The notes beneath the pieces are model-generated. The model was not told where the DNA came from. It saw only the letters and a program-made list of their open reading frames with translations, and searched no databases. Shown piece after piece: positions 1 through 8,478 of a stretch of DNA of 58,973 nucleotides. The position numbers and the translations under genes are program-made. Position 1 is the stretch's first letter. Each line of letters starts with the position of its first letter. Source of the DNA: Pedobacter cryoconitis. Its GTDB lineage: Bacteria; Bacteroidota; Bacteroidia; Sphingobacteriales; Sphingobacteriaceae. Location: NCBI GenBank assembly GCA_019352875.1, contig JAAAFW010000005.1, positions 30,302-89,274 of the forward strand, read 5' to 3'.

Positions 1-48
1 TATTAGTCTTAAATTTATACTACATACTAAAATGGTATACGGTATAAA

Positions 49-1131
49 ATGGGCAATAAAGAGCATCTATCAACAGTTATTACGGGCACCGGGAGCTATA
101 TTCCGGAGAAAATCATTTCAGGAAATCACTTTCTGGAAACTAGTTTTTATGAAAATGGAGTCGTAATTGAGAAGGCAAATGCAGAAATTATCAGCAAATT
201 TTCGGAGATCACGGAAATTAATGAGAGGCGTTATGCAGATGACCATTTACTGAATAGCAACATCGCAGCAATTGCAGCGTCGCGCGCTATTAATGATGCC
301 AAAATAGACCAGGAAAGTCTGGACGGAATAATCTGCTGTCATAACTTCGGAGATATCAAAGCAGGTGAAAACCGGATGGATATCTTACCCTCGCTAGCTG
401 CAAAAGTTAAACAGCTTCTTGAAATAAATAACCCAGATTGTGTAGCATTCGACGTAATATTTGGTTGTCCCGGATGGATTCAGGGTGTTATACAGGCTCA
501 TTACATGCTGCAAAGCGGAGATGCGAAGAGAATCCTGGTAATCGGGGCAGAAACGTTGTCAAGAATCATTGACCCGCATGACAGAGATAGTATGATCTTC
601 GCTGACGGCGCTGGCGCTGCCGTATTAGAAGCACAGCAAACAGAAAAGAAAACAGGTATCATTGCACACAAAACTCAAACCTATGCCGTAAACTATGCTA
701 ACCTGCTTTATATGGGGAAAAGCGGAAATCCGGACAAAACAGAGGGCGACATGTATCTTAAAATGAACGGGCGCAAACTGTATGAGTTTGCCGTAAGTCA
801 TGTGCCGCAGGTAATCAAAGCCGCTATAGATAAAGCCGGAATTGATATTTTGGATATCAGGACGGTATTTATTCATCAGGCTAATGGTAAAATGGATAGT
901 GCGATTATGAAAAGGGTCTTTAAACTTTATAATCTTGATACAATTCCTCAAAATCTTGTACCAATGACAATCTCGTGGCTTGGAAACAGTTCCGTAGCAA
1001 CCGTTCCCACTTTAATAGACCTCGTACGTCATCAGCAGATCAATGGATACGAAGTAAAAAGCGGTGAATATGCGATCTTTGCTTCTGTAGGTGCGGGCAT
1101 GCATATTAACGCAATTATTTATCAGTTCTAA
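49..1131 (+). CDS. 3-oxoacyl-ACP synthase III family protein (KAS III-like)
   Basis: A 360-residue thiolase-fold condensing enzyme of the FabH/KAS III family, expected to join an acyl-CoA or acyl-ACP starter to a malonyl-type extender in the cytosol. Visible features are the N-terminal ITGTGSYIPE strand, a catalytic Cys140 in FGCPGW, His276 in FIHQAN and Asn313 in WLGNSS, giving the Cys-His-Asn triad of decarboxylating enzymes. The FADGAGAAVLE segment (about 184-194) is also typical. It is longer than housekeeping FabH (about 320-330 aa), and no acyl carrier protein or other fatty-acid gene adjoins it, so it may serve a specialised lipid or secondary product rather than bulk fatty-acid synthesis. 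The ATG at 49 directly precedes the conserved N-terminus. Family is secure; substrate unknown. Confidence 0.85.
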   Translation: MGNKEHLSTVITGTGSYIPEKIISGNHFLETSFYENGVVIEKANAEIISKFSEITEINERRYADDHLLNSNIAAIAASRAINDAKIDQESLDGIICCHNFGDIKAGENRMDILPSLAAKVKQLLEINNPDCVAFDVIFGCPGWIQGVIQAHYMLQSGDAKRILVIGAETLSRIIDPHDRDSMIFADGAGAAVLEAQQTEKKTGIIAHKTQTYAVNYANLLYMGKSGNPDKTEGDMYLKMNGRKLYEFAVSHVPQVIKAAIDKAGIDILDIRTVFIHQANGKMDSAIMKRVFKLYNLDTIPQNLVPMTISWLGNSSVATVPTLIDLVRHQQINGYEVKSGEYAIFASVGAGMHINAIIYQF

Positions 1132-1140
1132 GAAATAGAT

Positions 1141-1170
1141 TTGATAACAGGTGCAATTTTCGTTATCTTG
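1141..1170 (+). promoter_or_regulatory. Probable promoter of the lipoprotein gene at 1193
   Basis: TTG at 1141-1143 and TATCTTG at 1164-1170, separated by 20 bases, resemble the Bacteroidota promoter TTG-N19/20-TAnnTTTG, although the downstream element lacks one T. It lies 22 bases before the ATG at 1193 and inside the 5' extension that a GTG at 1151 would add, which argues for the later start. Confidence 0.4.
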
Positions 1171-1192
1171 TGGTAACCAACGAAACCACAAG

Positions 1193-2035
1193 ATGAAAAA
1201 CACATGGTACCTGCTACTACTTGCTTGTTTCTCAACATCATGCAAGTCCTATATGATTAGCACAATCGCTGCCGACTCTCCTGCTGAGATGACTTCAAAT
1301 GGCGTTTTTAAACTGGAAAATGATAGCGTAAGAATTACTTATAATTTTTCGGGAATGGACGCTCCTTTAAAAATTGATATTTATAATAAGCTAAATGATC
1401 CGGTCTACGTAAACTGGAATAATTCAGCCCTAATTATTAAAGAGAAAGCCTTTAGCTTTATCCAGTCAGATATTAAAATCAGCGGTAATACCAGTACTGT
1501 CTCGGAAAACAACAGACGTTCATTTTATAATTATAGCGAGGGGTCACTTAATGCATTAGCCCAGCTGCCAAATAACGAAGGTTTTATCCCCCCTTCGTCA
1601 CAGATTACAAGGGAAATCACTGTTTTGGACGCATCCGGCTATGATCCGATCGAGAAAAGCGAATATAAATCAGCAGCATGGAACTATACTGACGGTACCG
1701 GAGTCGTTTATGTCAAACAGGCAAATTTCGATGAAGACAATTCACCTCTAAAATTCAAAAGCTATATAACGCTCTATACTTTGAATGATGGTAAGCCTAA
1801 AAATTTTGTCAGCAGCGGGAACTTTTATGTGTCTTCAGTCGCCCGTTCAAGCGCAAATCCTAAAAAAACCAGTGAATATGACGGAAACCCTGGTAATGTG
1901 ATGATGACTTCCAAAACCACTGGATTTGGAAAGACTATGACCGGGGTTGCACTGGTTGGTGCGGTAGGTGGTCTGGTGGCAGCAGACGCTGCATTAAACG
2001 ACAAAAATAATAGCCGTAATAAATCAGTTAACTAA
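1193..2035 (+). CDS. Putative lipoprotein of unknown function
   Basis: A 280-residue exported protein that I do not recognise. The ATG at 1193 starts a short signal peptide ending in a lipobox-like FSTSC with Cys17, so it is probably a membrane-anchored lipoprotein. A GTG at 1151 would add 14 polar residues before the signal peptide and overlaps a promoter-like sequence, so I reject it. The body looks beta-rich (many Ser/Thr/Asn/Tyr, PVYVNWNNSALIIK near 90). The C-terminus has a Gly/Ala/Val-rich hydrophobic stretch (VALVGAVGGLVAADAAL) followed by a polar Asn/Lys tail, which could be a transmembrane or glycine-zipper segment. Its 3' end overlaps the convergent TPR gene by 12 bases. Confidence 0.65.
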   Translation: MKNTWYLLLLACFSTSCKSYMISTIAADSPAEMTSNGVFKLENDSVRITYNFSGMDAPLKIDIYNKLNDPVYVNWNNSALIIKEKAFSFIQSDIKISGNTSTVSENNRRSFYNYSEGSLNALAQLPNNEGFIPPSSQITREITVLDASGYDPIEKSEYKSAAWNYTDGTGVVYVKQANFDEDNSPLKFKSYITLYTLNDGKPKNFVSSGNFYVSSVARSSANPKKTSEYDGNPGNVMMTSKTTGFGKTMTGVALVGAVGGLVAADAALNDKNNSRNKSVN

Positions 2036-3529
2036 AGCTCTCAAACCCTCTTTAGCCTGGGATTCTATGCTATTCTCATATTCATGGTTCTTCATGGATA
2101 TGGCCTGGTTAAATGCCGCCTTAGCTAAAGTATTTTGTTTTTTGTTAGCGTAGATTTTACCCATAAGAAGCGCAGAATTTGCAGCAAAATAGTACTTCAG
2201 GCTCTTTCCAGCCTGTACTGCCTGCTGATAGTCTTTAATGGCAGCATCGTCTTTATTCAATGCATCGTTAATCCTGCCAGACCTGTAATAATATTCTGCT
2301 TTATCCCGGCCGGCCCGTAGCTTGCCGGGATCCATAGCTCCGGTTAAGTTTAAAGCCCTGCTGTAATATCCGCCGTCAAATAATAACCTGGCCTTTAATA
2401 ACTCAGCAACCGGCATTTCTTCTCCTGCCTCATTAAGCGCTTGCTTATCTTTCTCATGATAAGAATAACCACTCGTCTTTACCCTGCCCATATATCCATT
2501 ATAAGAGCCAGTATCGCCATTTAACAGACTAATCCATGCCAGGTGAAGATTAGCATCTCTAATGTAATTAACGCCTTTATTTAACTGCAGAAACTTTTTG
2601 AAATTTAAAGCCGCCGACAGATCCAGTTTATTCAATTTGGCTGTGCCCATTAATAATTCCAGGTAAGGAAAGGGCTGATAAGCTTCCGAAGCAGGTCTCG
2701 CCGCCAGAATCGCAATCGCCTCGTCTGTATGGGCATTCCTTGAACAGACATACGCGCGCAGATAAGATTTCAGCAGACTGCTGTCAGCGATACGTTCAGT
2801 GAATTTCATCGTTTTTGCATAAGCATCGGGTGATTTAACTACATCTGATAGTACATATGCATAGTAAAATATCACCTCTTCGTAAAAAGGCTCATCGGTC
2901 GATTTAGGCAGATTTTGTGCAAGCCGGTCCAGCATAGCGAGGCCTTCCCTGACATTTCCCCGGAGACCGAAAGTCGACAGCGTACTTTTCATCATGCCAT
3001 CAGGTAAACTGCCCATAATCACATTGATCAGGCCAAGCCCCTTACCATTCAGCTGAAATCCGGGATATTTCTTGTTATTTTCCTGCAGTTGTCCATTTGC
3101 CTTTTTTATCTCTCTTGCAGCGCCAAAATATTCACCATAACGACTTCTGAGCATAGCCCACTGCAGGTTAATTTCCGCCTGGGCATATAAATAATATGGA
3201 GAACCCGCGTTATCATCTGCTATCTGACTCAGGCGTTTGGATTTCATTTCCTTCATACGATCGAAATCTGTTTTACTTTCCGAGGTAATCAGTTGGAAAT
3301 AGTCGGCATAATTCTCCAGCAAGGGCACAATTGAGTTGTTTGGGCGAACTTTTTTCTCCTGAGCGATCAATTGCCTCGCTGAATTTAATTTAAGCTCAAA
3401 GATCAGCTGGTAAGCTTTCAGGCAATTCGCATTAAAATCGAAATTAGCCATTGCATTCAGCGGCAAAAGCAAACTGAGCACTAGAAAAAATCTGAGAGAA
3501 AAAGATTGGAGGCTGGAATTCGCCGGCAT
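2024..3529 (-). CDS. Secreted TPR-repeat protein
   Basis: A 501-residue protein with an N-terminal signal peptide (hydrophobic FFLVLSLLLPLNAMA, probable cleavage near residue 28) followed by helical repeats. Tetratricopeptide-like units are clearest toward the C-terminus, for example around KAEYYYRSGRINDALNKDDA and YYFAANSALLMGKIYANKKQ (about 405-470), where the small/aromatic TPR spacing is visible. TPR proteins are scaffolds; no partner is evident here. It is exported, so it probably acts in the periplasm or at the outer membrane. It is separated from the upstream zinc-ribbon gene by a strong bidirectional terminator, so it probably has its own promoter. Confidence 0.7.
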   Translation of the reverse strand: MPANSSLQSFSLRFFLVLSLLLPLNAMANFDFNANCLKAYQLIFELKLNSARQLIAQEKKVRPNNSIVPLLENYADYFQLITSESKTDFDRMKEMKSKRLSQIADDNAGSPYYLYAQAEINLQWAMLRSRYGEYFGAAREIKKANGQLQENNKKYPGFQLNGKGLGLINVIMGSLPDGMMKSTLSTFGLRGNVREGLAMLDRLAQNLPKSTDEPFYEEVIFYYAYVLSDVVKSPDAYAKTMKFTERIADSSLLKSYLRAYVCSRNAHTDEAIAILAARPASEAYQPFPYLELLMGTAKLNKLDLSAALNFKKFLQLNKGVNYIRDANLHLAWISLLNGDTGSYNGYMGRVKTSGYSYHEKDKQALNEAGEEMPVAELLKARLLFDGGYYSRALNLTGAMDPGKLRAGRDKAEYYYRSGRINDALNKDDAAIKDYQQAVQAGKSLKYYFAANSALLMGKIYANKKQNTLAKAAFNQAISMKNHEYENSIESQAKEGLRALVN

Positions 3530-3595
3530 AGAATTATTCGCTTTAAAAGATAATTACTCAACGACATTTTGAGTCGTTTTGTTTTAAAATGGCAT

Positions 3596-3632
3596 AAAAA
3601 AACCGGTCAGTTAGGACTGACCGGTTTTTTTA
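3596..3632 (-). terminator. Bidirectional intrinsic terminator
   Basis: An 11-bp perfect stem (3601-3611 with 3616-3626) with loop TAGG is flanked by an A-run on the left and a T-run on the right, so it works in either direction. It lies just after the minus-strand stop of the zinc-ribbon gene and ahead of the TPR gene. Confidence 0.9.
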
Positions 3633-3646
3633 TTGGAATTAACAGC

Positions 3647-4393
3647 CTAAACTGCTTCTTCCTGCTCATGAGTTAAGGCCTCATCCACAAGGATTCTACC
3701 ACAGTGCTCACAAACGATAATTTTCTTACGCTGACGGATATCCAACTGACGCTGAGGTGGAATCTGGTTGAAACAACCTGAACATGAATCACGGTCAATT
3801 GTAACTACAGCAAGACCATTATTGGCGTTGCTTCTCAATCTTCTGTAGGCAACTAATAATCTGTCCTCAATTGCCGATTCTGCTTTCTCTGCTTTTTTAT
3901 TTAAAGCCTGCTCATCTTTTTCTGTTTCAGAAGTAATTGTTTCCAGTTCACCTTTTTTAATATCAAGGTCGTTCTTTCTGGATTCCAGATCAGCTAATGC
4001 TTTCTCATAGATTTCAGTTTTAGAAGCAATTTCAAACCCATGCTCTCTGATCTTTTTCTCACAAACCTGAATCTCCAGGGACTGGATTTCCACTTCTTTG
4101 GTCAAAGCATCATATTCCCGGTTATTCTTTACTTCTTTAAGCTGGCCATCATATTTCTTGATCAGGTTCTGAGCTTCCTTGATCATGTTTTTACGTGTTA
4201 CAATCGCATCTTCGGTTTCATCCAATTCAGCTTTGAATTTTTGTATACGTGTTTCCAAGCCGGCAACTTCATCTTCCAGATCTGCCACTTCCATTGGTAA
4301 CTCACCACGGATCTGACGGATTTTGTCAATTTTAGTATGTAAGGTTTGTAATTCGTATAAAGCTTTCAGCTTTTGCTCTACAGTTTGTTCCAT
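3647..4393 (-). CDS. C4-type zinc-ribbon coiled-coil protein
   Basis: A 248-residue protein of the COG1579 type. Residues about 5-185 are a long, strongly charged coiled coil (heptad-like runs of Glu, Lys and Leu). Residues about 200-236 form a zinc ribbon with two CxxC pairs, DSCSGCFNQI and IVCEHCGRIL. It is presumed to be a cytosolic nucleic-acid or protein-binding adaptor; the exact role in bacteria is not settled. In many Bacteroidota it sits next to the Nif3-like gene, but here nif3 is about 10 kb away with an uptake block and phospholipase C between them. It ends at a strong terminator. The ATG at 4393 precedes the coiled coil and no better start exists. Confidence 0.85.
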   Translation of the reverse strand: MEQTVEQKLKALYELQTLHTKIDKIRQIRGELPMEVADLEDEVAGLETRIQKFKAELDETEDAIVTRKNMIKEAQNLIKKYDGQLKEVKNNREYDALTKEVEIQSLEIQVCEKKIREHGFEIASKTEIYEKALADLESRKNDLDIKKGELETITSETEKDEQALNKKAEKAESAIEDRLLVAYRRLRSNANNGLAVVTIDRDSCSGCFNQIPPQRQLDIRQRKKIIVCEHCGRILVDEALTHEQEEAV

Positions 4394-4525
4394 TAAATGA
4401 AATAATTTATGGGTATAATTATATTAAACTAATTATCAGTAATTGAACTGCATTTTAGCTTGTGTACGGACTTTGTTCTCCGGCAGATCTGGTCAAAATA
4501 TAACCATTTAAGCTGCTGAAGCTCG

Positions 4526-4533
4526 CAAAGATA
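4526..4533 (-). promoter_or_regulatory. Possible -7 promoter element for the zinc-ribbon gene
   Basis: On the minus strand this reads TATCTTTG, a perfect TAnnTTTG. The nearest TTG at a plausible -33 position is 24 bases away, a little long. It would give a leader of about 125 bases to the ATG at 4393. The rest of the 4394-4652 spacer shows nothing convincing; a 63-codon minus-strand frame there has no coding features. Confidence 0.4.
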
Positions 4534-4652
4534 AGTATAATTTTCAATTCATGTATACAAATCACTATTAATCTGCTGATTGTAAAATGAATCCCCAAAC
4601 CCGGACAGCTACTGCCATCGCGGTGTAATACAGGCATTTCAACCACTTAAAA

Positions 4653-7070
4653 TTAGAAACGGCTCTTTAGGTCATCGGCTCCTGAATTGTTGCTTTTCCG
4701 GCCACCTTCCGAGCTGCCGAAGCGATAACTCAAAGAAAACACTGCCGCTCTGCTGTCGGGACGACGTAAACCGGAAACCTGAATACCGCCGTAATCTGTT
4801 TCATAACGCGTCTTTTTGGATTGGAAGATATCGGTGACAAGCATTTTCATAGTACACTTCTCACTGAACAGAGATTTCTGAAATCCTCCTGAAATCATAT
4901 AATAGCTGCCCATTGTATACACGCCCATACTCATTTTAGATTTATAGATCGCGTTCAATTCCGCTTTCCAGTTATTGCCAAGTTTAAACGTATGCTGACT
5001 GTCAAATGTGAAACTAGTTCTGTTGAGCTGAAAATCTACTTTGTCATTATTTATCTTAAACTCATTTCTGAATACATGAGCAAATTGCGTTGATGACCAC
5101 CAGGACGTGAAATTCAATGTACCGGTAAGACTGAGACCATAATTTACAAAATCTGCGGCATTCTCCGGCCGCTGGTACACCAGGTTTGCATCTCCGCCGA
5201 TCAGCTGACTGATCACGTCTGTACTTTTGCTGTAGGTTAAGGTTGTAAACCACGCCGAACGGTATGCATGGCTCAGCTCAACTGTATTTACCAGCGAAGG
5301 TCTCAGATAAGGATTACCTTCGTCATAAGAGAAAGGATCGTCATAAATCCGGAATGGATTCAGATCCCAGTAACCCGGCCGCTCAAGCCTTCTGCTGTAT
5401 CCGAGCTGAAGTTTATGGTTTTCTTTAAATTCACGGCTTAGGAAAATACTTGGAAACAGCTGAAAATAATCACGCTTTACCAGAGAATCCGTTTCAATCT
5501 GGTGACCTTCAGTCGCGGTGTACTCACCACGTAAACCCGCAAGCAAACTCCATTTACCCCAATCCTTTTTTACACTGATATATCCCGCCTGAATCTCTTC
5601 CCGGTATTTAAAGTGGTTACCAGAAGCCAGGTCTGCTACAAATTCACCGTTAGCCAGCGTGTCATAACGCAGGATATTTTCAATTTTTACTTTACTGCCT
5701 TTCCAGCCTGCATCAATTTTCAAACTTTTAGCTAAAGGCAGGCTGTAGTCCAGTTTACCAGCAATAATGGAGTTGTCAGAAGGCAAATCTCCGCGACGCT
5801 CAGATTTGCTTAGAATATTGGATCCGGACGCATCGGAATATGTCGTTTTTAAATCCTGATTCATTCTCGAAAAATGCGTTACATAGTCGATATCTGCTTT
5901 CAGCTCATGTCCTTTTCCATTAAATTTATGTACATAGTTCAGGTTATACTGCCTGTCCTCCCATTTCTCCTTCCCAAAAATATAGGTTGTAGCATTACGG
6001 GCAAGTTTACCGTCTGCGCCATATAAAAGATTAGAGCCGGGCTGTCTGTCGGGATATTGACCGTCACCACCACTGGCCACAAAGCCGATCGTATTCGCTG
6101 AATCGATCGTGTAATCCAGGCCTGCCTGAAAATTTGAAGACCGCAGCTTGGCAGAAGACTCGTCCCTTTGTACAGATCTGCCGGCAATATCATTATCTCC
6201 CCTATTGGTAAACAAGCGGTTAACTTCTCCCGAACTTTTCAAGTTCTGATGATAGTAAGTGTAATTTCCAAAAACATTCAGCTTATCGGACCTGTAGTTC
6301 AAACTACCACCCCCACCTAGTCTTGCACCACGACCGGCTCCCGCATTAGCGGACAATGAGCCATTTAAGCCTGCTTTGAGGCTCTTTTTCATGACAATAT
6401 TCACGATCCCACCTTTTCCGGCAGCATCATATCCCGCTGGCGGATTGGCCATAATTTCAATTTTGCTGATCTGACCGGAGGACGTACCCCGGAGCAGGTT
6501 TGCAAGCTGACTGCCCGATAAATAAGTTGGCTTACCGTTAATCATAACTAATGTCCCTGGCCTGCCCTTTAAACTGACCGACCCATCGTCAGAAACAGTA
6601 AGTCCCGGCGCTTTAGAAAGGACATCGAGTGCGGTTCCTCCTTCGGCCATGATACTGTTCTCCACATTCAGGACTACACGGTCGAGACTTTGCTCGATCT
6701 GCGCCTTGCTACCTTTAATACTGACCGTTTCCAGTACCTGCTGATCAGGAATCAGCTGGATATGTCCCAGATTGTGAAATTTACGCTGTTCGCTGAGTTC
6801 CAGCGCAGCACTGAAATAGTTGGTAAACCCGATATAACTAATTCTGACAAAGTATTTCCCAGCAGGAATACCATTGAGCTCGAAGCTTCCTTTCTCATCA
6901 CTCATAACAGCCTTTACCTGTACAGAATCCTTTACCTTAAATAAAAAGATACCTGCCGAAGCTACCGGATTAAGCAGCTCATCAGACAGCCGGCCTTCCA
7001 GCCTGTAAGATTGTGCAGCAGCACCGGAGATACCGGCAAATAAACAAATTAAAAAGATCAAGGATTTCAT
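4653..7070 (-). CDS. TonB-dependent receptor-like outer membrane beta-barrel protein
   Basis: An 805-residue outer-membrane protein. The ATG at 7070 gives a textbook signal peptide (MKSLIFLICLFAGISGAAAQ); an upstream ATG at 7136 would put 22 polar residues ahead of it, so I start at 7070. Order of parts: signal peptide 1-20; carboxypeptidase-regulatory-like beta-sandwich about 22-105 (EGRLSDELLNPVASAGIFLF); plug about 115-225 (ALDVLSKAPGLTV, GTLVMINGKPTYLSG, IEIMANPPAGYDAAGKGGIV); then a long barrel of the outer-membrane-barrel-3 type. It lies 73 bases downstream of the DUF4374 gene on the same strand, so it probably belongs to the sigma/TonB/DUF4374 transcript. Ligand unknown; a chelate, peptide or signal substrate are all possible. 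Confidence 0.85.
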   Translation of the reverse strand: MKSLIFLICLFAGISGAAAQSYRLEGRLSDELLNPVASAGIFLFKVKDSVQVKAVMSDEKGSFELNGIPAGKYFVRISYIGFTNYFSAALELSEQRKFHNLGHIQLIPDQQVLETVSIKGSKAQIEQSLDRVVLNVENSIMAEGGTALDVLSKAPGLTVSDDGSVSLKGRPGTLVMINGKPTYLSGSQLANLLRGTSSGQISKIEIMANPPAGYDAAGKGGIVNIVMKKSLKAGLNGSLSANAGAGRGARLGGGGSLNYRSDKLNVFGNYTYYHQNLKSSGEVNRLFTNRGDNDIAGRSVQRDESSAKLRSSNFQAGLDYTIDSANTIGFVASGGDGQYPDRQPGSNLLYGADGKLARNATTYIFGKEKWEDRQYNLNYVHKFNGKGHELKADIDYVTHFSRMNQDLKTTYSDASGSNILSKSERRGDLPSDNSIIAGKLDYSLPLAKSLKIDAGWKGSKVKIENILRYDTLANGEFVADLASGNHFKYREEIQAGYISVKKDWGKWSLLAGLRGEYTATEGHQIETDSLVKRDYFQLFPSIFLSREFKENHKLQLGYSRRLERPGYWDLNPFRIYDDPFSYDEGNPYLRPSLVNTVELSHAYRSAWFTTLTYSKSTDVISQLIGGDANLVYQRPENAADFVNYGLSLTGTLNFTSWWSSTQFAHVFRNEFKINNDKVDFQLNRTSFTFDSQHTFKLGNNWKAELNAIYKSKMSMGVYTMGSYYMISGGFQKSLFSEKCTMKMLVTDIFQSKKTRYETDYGGIQVSGLRRPDSRAAVFSLSYRFGSSEGGRKSNNSGADDLKSRF

Positions 7071-7143
7071 AGATGAAACAGCGTTATTTTTTCGTAGATT
7101 AAAAAAAAGGGACATGCCTGATACAGCATATCCCATGAATAAA

Positions 7144-8400
7144 TTAATATTTTAGCTTAGAGAATGCCGTTACATTATCGGCACCTTCGATATGCACACC
7201 TTTTTTACCGGTAGCAGTTTCGGCATTGATGATATAAACATAGTACTGTTTCATATCGTCTTCGAGTACATAATTGATTGTTTTCCCGTCACCTTCGTAG
7301 TACACGTGCATCTTAAATGAACCCTGCTCATGCTCCGGCACGTCCTTCACATAAGTGACCGTTTTACTGTTAATGTCCACAATAGCAACCTTTACGCGTC
7401 CACCCGATACATCACCAGTTTCTGCAGAAGTATAAATTGTCATCAGGAATTTACCATTAGCAATGTACTCACCCCTGGCAATTTTGAATCCTGTAAGCGC
7501 CTCAACATCAAAGAAATAATCCTTATCAAATACTTCTGTACCTTTTTTAATTCTCAGAATACCCGAGTGGTTTTTTGATTTAATTTTATTGATACTTCCT
7601 GAAGTTGCCCAAACATAGGAGTCCCCATTTTCTATTTGCTTAAGCCCTTGCATACTGCCCCAGTTACCGATAAACCCGGTTCTGCCATCGGCAATAGTTT
7701 TCTCATACTTCATCTCCGGATAACTGAAAACAGCCACCCAAGCCGTATCAAGACTGCCATAATTCCCCTGCCATGGCGCAGCGCCGGCACCAGCCGGTTT
7801 AAATTTATAGTACGGCATATACAATTTGTTATCCACCTGGAATAAACCTGTCCAGACTGCATTTTCGCCTGTACCGGTAATCTTTTTCATGTCGGTGACG
7901 CTTTTACCTGAAACCTGCATATTTACAGCGTCAAAGCGGAATAATTCCCCAACACCGCTTGATCTCGGATCACCCCCGCCTACCCAGGTATCCTGGTTTA
8001 CAGTACCGGAAACACCTGTACGGAAAGTAGTCACAGTTCTGCCGGCGATTCCGATTTCCCCATCTTCATAAATACGGTAAGGTGTAACCGGCCCCAGATT
8101 ATTATAAGCTTGTGCGAAAATTGTATTATTCTGCAGGACAAAAGAATAAGCATCTGTCTCTACCCCGTTATTTCTGGAAGAAACTTTACCTTTAGTAATA
8201 TCATCTGTACTGACAATATAAGTTCCGGCACTACCGGATGCGGCTGATCCTGAGTATACAAATACATATTTACTGCGTCCTGTTCCCTCTGGATCTGTTG
8301 GTCCGGTTACTTCCGGTGTATCTTTTGATTTACTGCATGCCCCAAGCAGAACTGCCATTGCTAGTCCTGTTGACATTAGGAAATTCGAAGTTGTTTTCAT
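7144..8400 (-). CDS. DUF4374-family lipoprotein, probable siderophore or metal-chelate binding partner
   Basis: A 418-residue lipoprotein with a signal peptide ending in LLGAC (Cys22) and then a Ser/Pro/Gly-rich linker. The rest matches my recollection of DUF4374 proteins: a beta-propeller-like series of Tyr/Trp-rich repeats, including KYVFVYSGS near 45 and SYVWATSGSINKI near 265. In Bacteroides the xenosiderophore system XusABC pairs a TonB receptor with a surface lipoprotein that I believe belongs to this family, so siderophore capture is the best inference. It lies 78 bases after the upstream TonB receptor gene in the same direction. No PepSY-type inner-membrane gene (the XusC role) adjoins it. 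Family call from memory of the motif pattern, not from a search. Confidence 0.75.
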   Translation of the reverse strand: MKTTSNFLMSTGLAMAVLLGACSKSKDTPEVTGPTDPEGTGRSKYVFVYSGSAASGSAGTYIVSTDDITKGKVSSRNNGVETDAYSFVLQNNTIFAQAYNNLGPVTPYRIYEDGEIGIAGRTVTTFRTGVSGTVNQDTWVGGGDPRSSGVGELFRFDAVNMQVSGKSVTDMKKITGTGENAVWTGLFQVDNKLYMPYYKFKPAGAGAAPWQGNYGSLDTAWVAVFSYPEMKYEKTIADGRTGFIGNWGSMQGLKQIENGDSYVWATSGSINKIKSKNHSGILRIKKGTEVFDKDYFFDVEALTGFKIARGEYIANGKFLMTIYTSAETGDVSGGRVKVAIVDINSKTVTYVKDVPEHEQGSFKMHVYYEGDGKTINYVLEDDMKQYYVYIINAETATGKKGVHIEGADNVTAFSKLKY

Positions 8401-8478
8401 TTTTGTTTTGTTGTTATTAAAAAATATATGTTTCCCGTTAGGGGTTATTGCCCTGATCAGAGGCTTCTAATAGAATTC

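Noticed and set aside
4455..4646. 63-codon minus-strand frame in the spacer before the zinc-ribbon gene
   Set aside because: Runs across a promoter-like TATCTTTG, composition not protein-like, no homology recognised.
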